Assembly: GCA_028290405.1 (NCBI GenBank)
Contig: JAQGJX010000083.1
Span: 1 to 61,642 of the forward strand
DNA: 61,642 nt
Source of the DNA: Hyphomicrobiales bacterium
GTDB taxonomy: Bacteria > Pseudomonadota > Alphaproteobacteria > Rhizobiales > Beijerinckiaceae
Reading direction: 5' to 3'
Below are positions 53,192 to 61,642 of this stretch, piece by piece. Under the pieces are notes generated by a model. The model was not told the origin of the DNA. It saw nothing but the letters and a program-made list of their open reading frames with translations, and did no database searches. Position numbers and translations under genes: made by a program. The stretch's first letter is position 1, and every line of letters starts with the position of its first letter.

Positions 53192-55374
53192 CTAGCCGGC
53201 CCGCCATTCAAAGATGACGGTCGCGAGGGGCGGAACGGTGACGCAGAGCGAGAATGGCTGGCCGTGGCTCGCCTGCCGCAAAGCTTCTAGCCCGCCGCCG
53301 TTGCCCACGTCCCCGCCGCCGTAGACGCGCGCGTCCGTGTTCACAACCTCGCGCCAGAAACCCTCCCGGGGCACGCCGAGGCGATAATCAAGCTGCGGCA
53401 CAGGCGTGAAATTGCACACCACAAGCGCGACGCTCCGCCCGGCCTTGTCGAACCGCGTGAAGGCCACGACGCTGTTCTCATGGTCGTCGCCGACGATCCA
53501 CCCGAAGCCCTCCGCCTCGCAATCGCGTTCGTGCAGCGCAGGGATGTCGCGGTAGGCGCGGTTGAGATCGCGCACGAGATTTTGCACGCCCTTGTGCATC
53601 GGGTCGCCGAGAAGATGCCAGTCAAGGCTGACGTCATGGTTCCATTCGCGCTCCTGCGCAAACTCCCCGCCCATGAACAGAAGCTTCTTGCCCGGGTGCC
53701 CCCACATGAATCCAAAATAGCAGCGCAGATTCGCAAAGCGCCGCCACGTGTCGCCCGGCATCCGGCCCAGCAGGCTGCCTTTGCCGTGGACCACTTCGTC
53801 ATGGCTCAGCGGCAGGACGAAGTTCTCCGAAAACGCGTAAAGCAGGCCGAACGTCAGGTCTTCGTGGTGATGCTTTCTATAAATTGGGTCCCGCGCCATG
53901 TAGCGCAGGGTGTCGTGCATCCACCCCATGTTCCACTTGAAGCCGAACCCGAGCCCGCCCGCCCATGTCGGGCGCGAAACGCCCGGCCAGGCGGTGGACT
54001 CCTCGGCGATGGTGACGGCGTTGCGCCCCGTGGCGTAGGCGACTTCATTCATGCGGCGCAGGAACGCGATGGCTTCCAGATTCTCGTTGCCGCCATGGCG
54101 ATTGGGCACCCATTCGCCCGGCTGCCGCGAGTAGTCCAGGTAGAGCATCGACGCGACGGCGTCCACGCGCACTCCGTCGATTCCATAGCGCTCAAGCCAG
54201 AACCTGGCGTTGTCGACAAGGAAGGTTTCGACTTCCTTGCGGCCATAATTATAGATGTGCGTGCCCCAGTCCTGATGAAATCCCTGGCGCGGATCGGCGT
54301 GCTCGTAGAGGTGCGTTCCGTCGAAAAACGCCAGCCCGTGAGCGTCGTTGGGAAAATGCGCCGGCACCCAATCCAGCAGCACGCCGATGCCGCGGCGATG
54401 TGCTTCCTCGACAAAGTAGCGGAAGTCCTCCGGCGTCCCGAAACGGCTTGTCGGCGCGTACAGCGAGATCGGCTGATAGCCCCACGATCCATCGAACGGA
54501 AACTCGGTGATCGGCATAAGCTCGATATGCGTGAAGCCAAGGTCCTCGACGTACGGCAGCAGACGCGCGGCCAATTCGCGGTAGGTGAGGAAACGGTCGC
54601 CGTCCTCCACCACCCGCGCCCATGAGCCAAGATGGCATTCATAGATCGACATCGCACGCTCACGCGCCGGCGCGCCTTTCGGTTCGTCATGGGGCGCCGT
54701 GGGTTCCGGCAGCCCATGCACGATGGAGGCCGTGGCGGGCGCGCGCTCCGCATGAAATGCGAACGGGTCCGCCTTCAGCGGCATCAGGTGACCGCCAGGC
54801 CCGGCGATTTCAAACTTGTACGCGGCGCCGGCTGAAATGCCCGGCACGAACAATTCCCACACGCCCGCATCATGGCGTAGCCGCATCGCATGGCGTCGCC
54901 CATCCCATCCGTTGAAATCCCCGACGACGCTCACGCGGTCCGCATTGGGGGCCCATAGGGCGAAAGCGACCCCCTCGACGCCTTCATGCGATAAAGGATG
55001 CGCGCCAAGCACGCGGTAGGCCTGGAGGGGACTTTCGCTGCGCACGGCGTGGAGAGCTTCCGGCCCCAGCAGCAGACCGAACGCATAGGCGTCATGCTCG
55101 ATGTGATCCGCGCCGTTCTCAGATACTTTCAGACGGTACGAGGGCCGAAACTTCCCCCGCAGCTGCGCCGCCCACAGCCCAGTGTCGTGAACGAGGGCCA
55201 TCTCGGCGAGCGCCTCGTCGCTGTCGCGCGCCACCAGGACGATGGACGTCGCGCGCGGGTTCATCGCCCGGACCTCCCACGTATCCGGCCCTGCCGCGTG
55301 CGGCCCCAGAACCGAAAAGGGATCTCTGCGCCATGCCTCGATGAGCGCGCTGGCGCTCGCCGCATCCCTCTGCG

Positions 55375-55378
<4 letters not shown>
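53192..55378 (-). CDS. glgB: 1,4-alpha-glucan branching enzyme
   Basis: GH13 enzyme of 728 residues that makes alpha-1,6 branches in glycogen-type glucan. It has an N-terminal pair of CBM48-like modules (PFSVLGPHAAG; RVLGAHPLSHEGVEGVAFALW), then the barrel with DGVRVDAVASMLYLDYSR (nucleophile Asp), AEESTAWPGVSRP (acid/base Glu) and LPLSHDEVVHGKGSL (transition-state Asp). Its start overlaps the TreS-maltokinase stop by ATGA. Last gene of the operon, matching the GlgE pathway where GlgE polymer is branched by GlgB. Confidence 0.96.
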
Positions 55379-58640
<3,262 letters not shown>

Positions 58641-58644
<4 letters not shown>

Positions 58645-60641
58645 CGCGCCCTCTCCGCCGACGCAGGAGCGATCAGGCGCCAGATGACGACTGGGTTGTG
58701 GGCGGGATCGAGCGCGATCTGATGCGTCTTGCCAAATAGCGTGAAGCGCCCGCCGAACAGCAGGTCTTCGACGTCCACGGACGCATGGTCGGGGAGGCCG
58801 AACTCCCACAGGGGGGCTTCATAGACGCACTCATGACGTCTATGCGGATCGAGGTTCGCCATTATCATGATGATTTCTTTTCGGGCGGGGTCGAGCCGCG
58901 CATAGGCGATGATGTTGTCGTTCCATGCGTTCAGGAACAGCGTATTGCGAAAGTCCTGCAGCGCGGGATGCGCGTTGCGAATCGCGTTCAGCCGCCGCAC
59001 GTGATCCTTGATGTTGCCCGGAGCGTCGAAATCCCGAGCCCTGATCTCGTACTTTTCGGAGTCGAGATATTCCTCGCGTCCCGGCAAAGGCGCGGTTTCG
59101 CAAAGCTCAAAGCCGCTGTAGAGACCCCAGTTGCTCGACAACGTCGCCGCCAGCGTCGCCCGGACGATGAAGCCGGGACGACCGCTGGTCTGGAGATACA
59201 GCGGATTGATATCCGGCGTATTGACGAAAAAGTTAGGCCGGTAGTATTCGCCCATCGGGCCGGAGAGCTCGGTGACGTACTCCATCAGATCGTGCTTCGT
59301 GTTGCGCCATGTGAAGTAGGTGTAGCTCTGCTGAAAGCCGATCTTGGCGAGGCGCTTCATCATCTTCGGACGCGTGAAGGCCTCTGCGAGAAAGATCGCG
59401 TCAGGATAGTCGGCGTTCACCTCCGCGATCAGCCAGCGCCAGAACGGCAGCGGCTTGGTGTGCGGATTATCGATGCGGAAGATCCGCACGCCCTCGCGGG
59501 CCCAGAACAGGATGACGTCGCGCAGCGCAAACCACACGCCCGGATAGGCGTCGCCGTCGAAATGCACGTTGACGATGTCCTCGTACTTCTTTGGCGGGTT
59601 TTCGGCGTATCGGATGCTTCCGTCGGGACGCCAGAGGAACCACTCCGGATGCTCCTTGATCCATGGATGGTCGGGGGAGCATTGCACGGCGATGTCGAGC
59701 GCAAGCTCGAGGCCATGCTGCTCGGCGGCCTTCACGAGCCGCCGAAAATCGTCCAACGTTCCAAGCTGCGGGTGAATGGCGTCATGCCCGCCCTCCGCCG
59801 CCCCGATGGCGTAGACGCTCCCAGGGTCGTCGCGGCCGGCTGAAAGGGCGTTGTTGCGTCCCTTACGGTTGATCCGGCCAATCGGATGAATGGGCGGGAA
59901 GTACAACACGTCAAACCCAAGGTCGCGGACATAGGGCAGGCGAGCGATCACGTCGTCGAACGCGCCGTGGCGATGAACGTCGTTGGAGGCCGAGCGTGGA
60001 AACAACTCGTACCAGGCAGAGAACAGCGCCTGGCGCCGCTCGCACACGACTTCCAGCGTGCGTCCATAGCGCGTGAGGCCTTCACGCGGTCCGACGCGTC
60101 GCGCGACGTCGCGCATCTCCGGCGACAATAAAATTCCGATACGATCCGCTGGCGTGGCCCCATGCAGGCGTGCTTTGGCGGATTGCGCGGCGTCGTCGCT
60201 CGCGTCGCAACGATCGAGCAGGTGCTCGCCTTCGGCGATCTCCACCTGCACGTTCTGTCCTGCGCTTAGTTTCTTGCTGACGTCCGCCGCCCATGAGGCG
60301 AACACGTCGCGCCAGCCCTCGACGGTGAATTCCCACACGCCGATGGCGTCCAGCGCGAAGGAGCCGCGCCATTGATCGTTCTGCACGAACCGCATGGGCG
60401 ATCGCGACCAGTGGCGCGCCCCCTTGCGGCGCCACAGGAGGTCGCAATCAATCGTGTCGTGCCCATCGCTGAACACGTCAGCCGTAACGCTGATCACGTC
60501 ACCCACGACGCGCTTGACCGGCCATTCGCCGCAATCGACCGCCGGCTGCAGCGCTTCTATGGCGACCCGTCCCGACGCGTCGGGCGCCGGTTCGTGGACG
60601 CGGGTGTGCGACGTCGCCGCAGGGAGAGATTCTCGTGCCAT
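58641..60641 (-). CDS. glgE: Alpha-1,4-glucan:maltose-1-phosphate maltosyltransferase
   Basis: A 666-residue GH13_3 enzyme that extends alpha-1,4-glucan from maltose-1-phosphate. The N-terminal immunoglobulin-like domain (RVVGDVISVTADVFSDGHD) is followed by the GlgE-type catalytic segments FPPIHPIGRINRKG, GVRIFRIDNPHTKP (nucleophile Asp) and IFLAEAFTRPKMM (acid/base Glu), then VNTPDINP. Start ATG 60641 follows directly on the treY stop (TGAATG). Second gene in the visible operon. Confidence 0.96.
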
Positions 60642-61642
60642 TCAGCCGGACGCCTTGAAGACAAACACAGGCGGAGCGCGCGTGCGGTCCGCTGCCGGCA
60701 ACGCATCGGTCCGGAGAAGGTTGCGCCATTGCGGGCGGGCTTGGGTCCACTCCCCTGGCGGGGGCGCCGCCTGAAACGGATCGACGCGCACGGCCGCAAA
60801 AAGACGCTCGCGCCCATGCGATCTATGAAACGCCATCCATCCCGGCGGTGCCGTCGCGCCCTGGTAATCGCCCGCGGCGTAGAGCTGCGGCGATTGCGCG
60901 CGATCCTGCAGAAGCGCAGCAATAAGCGCCTGCTTGCGCGCGCTGAAGCTTGCTCCCTGGGCGCCCTCAAGCGAGGCTGCGCGCGCCGCATAGTCCACGG
61001 GGCGCCTGTTGTCCGGGTCTACCAGCGAGAAGTCGGCGAATTCGCAGCCCTGATAGATATCCGGCGCTCCGGGAATCGTGAGCTTGAGCGCCGTGCGCGC
61101 CAGGGATATGTCGAAGCCGGCGAGCGCAACTGAAGCAAGATTGTTTTCAACGCAACCTCGCAGCCCGGAGGCCGGCTGCATCAGCGCCTCGGTCCAGGCC
61201 CATAGCTTCGCCTCATAGGCTTCGTTGGGGCGTGTCCAGGTGGAGCGGGACTTCGCCTCCCGCAGGGCTTTTTGCAGCCAAGCGTGAATCCGCGAGCGGA
61301 AATCCTCGTCTGGCGCCAGCGGGCGCCCGCTCTCCTCATCCGCCGGCCAGGCGCCGATGAGCGTCTGGAGCGCCATGTAGCGATCGAGCGCTTCATCGTC
61401 CCCCGCGTCGTTCTTCACCTGGGCTGTGTGGACCAGTTCGCGCCAGGTTTCAGGCGCGTGCGACAGCGCGAGGAGACGGGCGCGGGTGTCCTCTCCTCGC
61501 TTGGTGTCATGGGTGGCGGTCGCCGACAACGAGGCAGGCCAGAGCGCCGCGCGCTCCTTCGCCATGTCGTGGAAGGCCCGGACGTCGAGCGCAAACCGCG
61601 ACGGATCTCCGCCTACCTCGTTCAGGGCGATGAAGCGGCCGT
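60642..61642 (-). CDS. treY: C-terminal part of malto-oligosyltrehalose synthase, 5' end outside window
   Basis: The frame is open to the window edge (about 333 residues visible). It has GRFIALNEVGGDPSRFA near the cut, SATATHDTKRGED, and PGAPDIYQGCEFADFSLVDPDNRRPVDY (read in two parts), a strong TreY C-terminal signature. TreY turns the reducing end of alpha-glucan into a trehalosyl unit, which TreZ releases as trehalose; treZ is not in the window and may lie upstream. Stop is adjacent to glgE. Confidence 0.93.
   Translation of the reverse strand, partial: GRFIALNEVGGDPSRFALDVRAFHDMAKERAALWPASLSATATHDTKRGEDTRARLLALSHAPETWRELVHTAQVKNDAGDDEALDRYMALQTLIGAWPADEESGRPLAPDEDFRSRIHAWLQKALREAKSRSTWTRPNEAYEAKLWAWTEALMQPASGLRGCVENNLASVALAGFDISLARTALKLTIPGAPDIYQGCEFADFSLVDPDNRRPVDYAARAASLEGAQGASFSARKQALIAALLQDRAQSPQLYAAGDYQGATAPPGWMAFHRSHGRERLFAAVRVDPFQAAPPPGEWTQARPQWRNLLRTDALPAADRTRAPPVFVFKASG

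Overview
The window is a GC-rich, gene-dense chromosomal stretch from what looks like an alphaproteobacterium of the order Hyphomicrobiales. The inference rests on the ureDABCEFG order, urtABCDE next to urease, an allantoinase/OHCU-decarboxylase fusion, a caa3-type oxidase with the alphaproteobacterial CtaG, and a TreY-GlgE-TreS/maltokinase-GlgB operon. I see no tRNA, rRNA, CRISPR array, insertion sequence or prophage. Several CDS starts given here were moved from the longest open frame, using ribosome-binding sites and overlaps.

Layout. 1-3077 (+): the tail of an RTX-type secreted protein, a strong hairpin, then wecB-wecC (UDP-ManNAcA synthesis). 11013-3070 (-): one tightly overlapping eight-gene operon. 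It encodes a PQQ alcohol dehydrogenase with lanthanide-type active-site residues, a MoxJ/XoxJ-like periplasmic protein, a lipoprotein cytochrome c, the subunits II-I-III of a caa3 oxidase, a small membrane protein and CtaG. Read together this is a complete route from periplasmic alcohol to oxygen. 19099-11128 (-): a glycan operon with a glycosyltransferase, UDP-galactopyranose mutase, a GH1-like/RmlD-like fusion, a GH2 hydrolase and an aldo/keto reductase. It is divergent from galM, which faces galK-galT, so the region is galactose-centred. 22439-28333: a Crp/Fnr regulator, a small beta-barrel, a dienelactone hydrolase-like protein, a DUF393 protein with a renalase-like FAD enzyme, a cold-shock protein, a 69-residue conserved-looking protein and a fatty acid desaturase. 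28632-33056: ilvD, a GT2 enzyme, a MAPEG protein and dapE.

33189-49853 (+) is a nitrogen-scavenging block. uraH, a puuE-uraD fusion and an allantoate amidohydrolase break down the products of urate. glcB (malate synthase G) can take the glyoxylate, and a urea ABC transporter (urtABCDE) plus complete urease (ureDABCEFG) take the urea. urtA is preceded by a near-perfect sigma-54 promoter, and an intrinsic-terminator-like hairpin lies between urtA and urtB.

49943-53132 resembles a rearranged ybhP-ybhN-clsB set (EEP-family hydrolase, YbhN-like membrane protein, phospholipase D-family cardiolipin synthase). 61642-53192 (-) is the alpha-glucan/trehalose operon treY (cut by the window edge), glgE, treS-maltokinase fusion and glgB.
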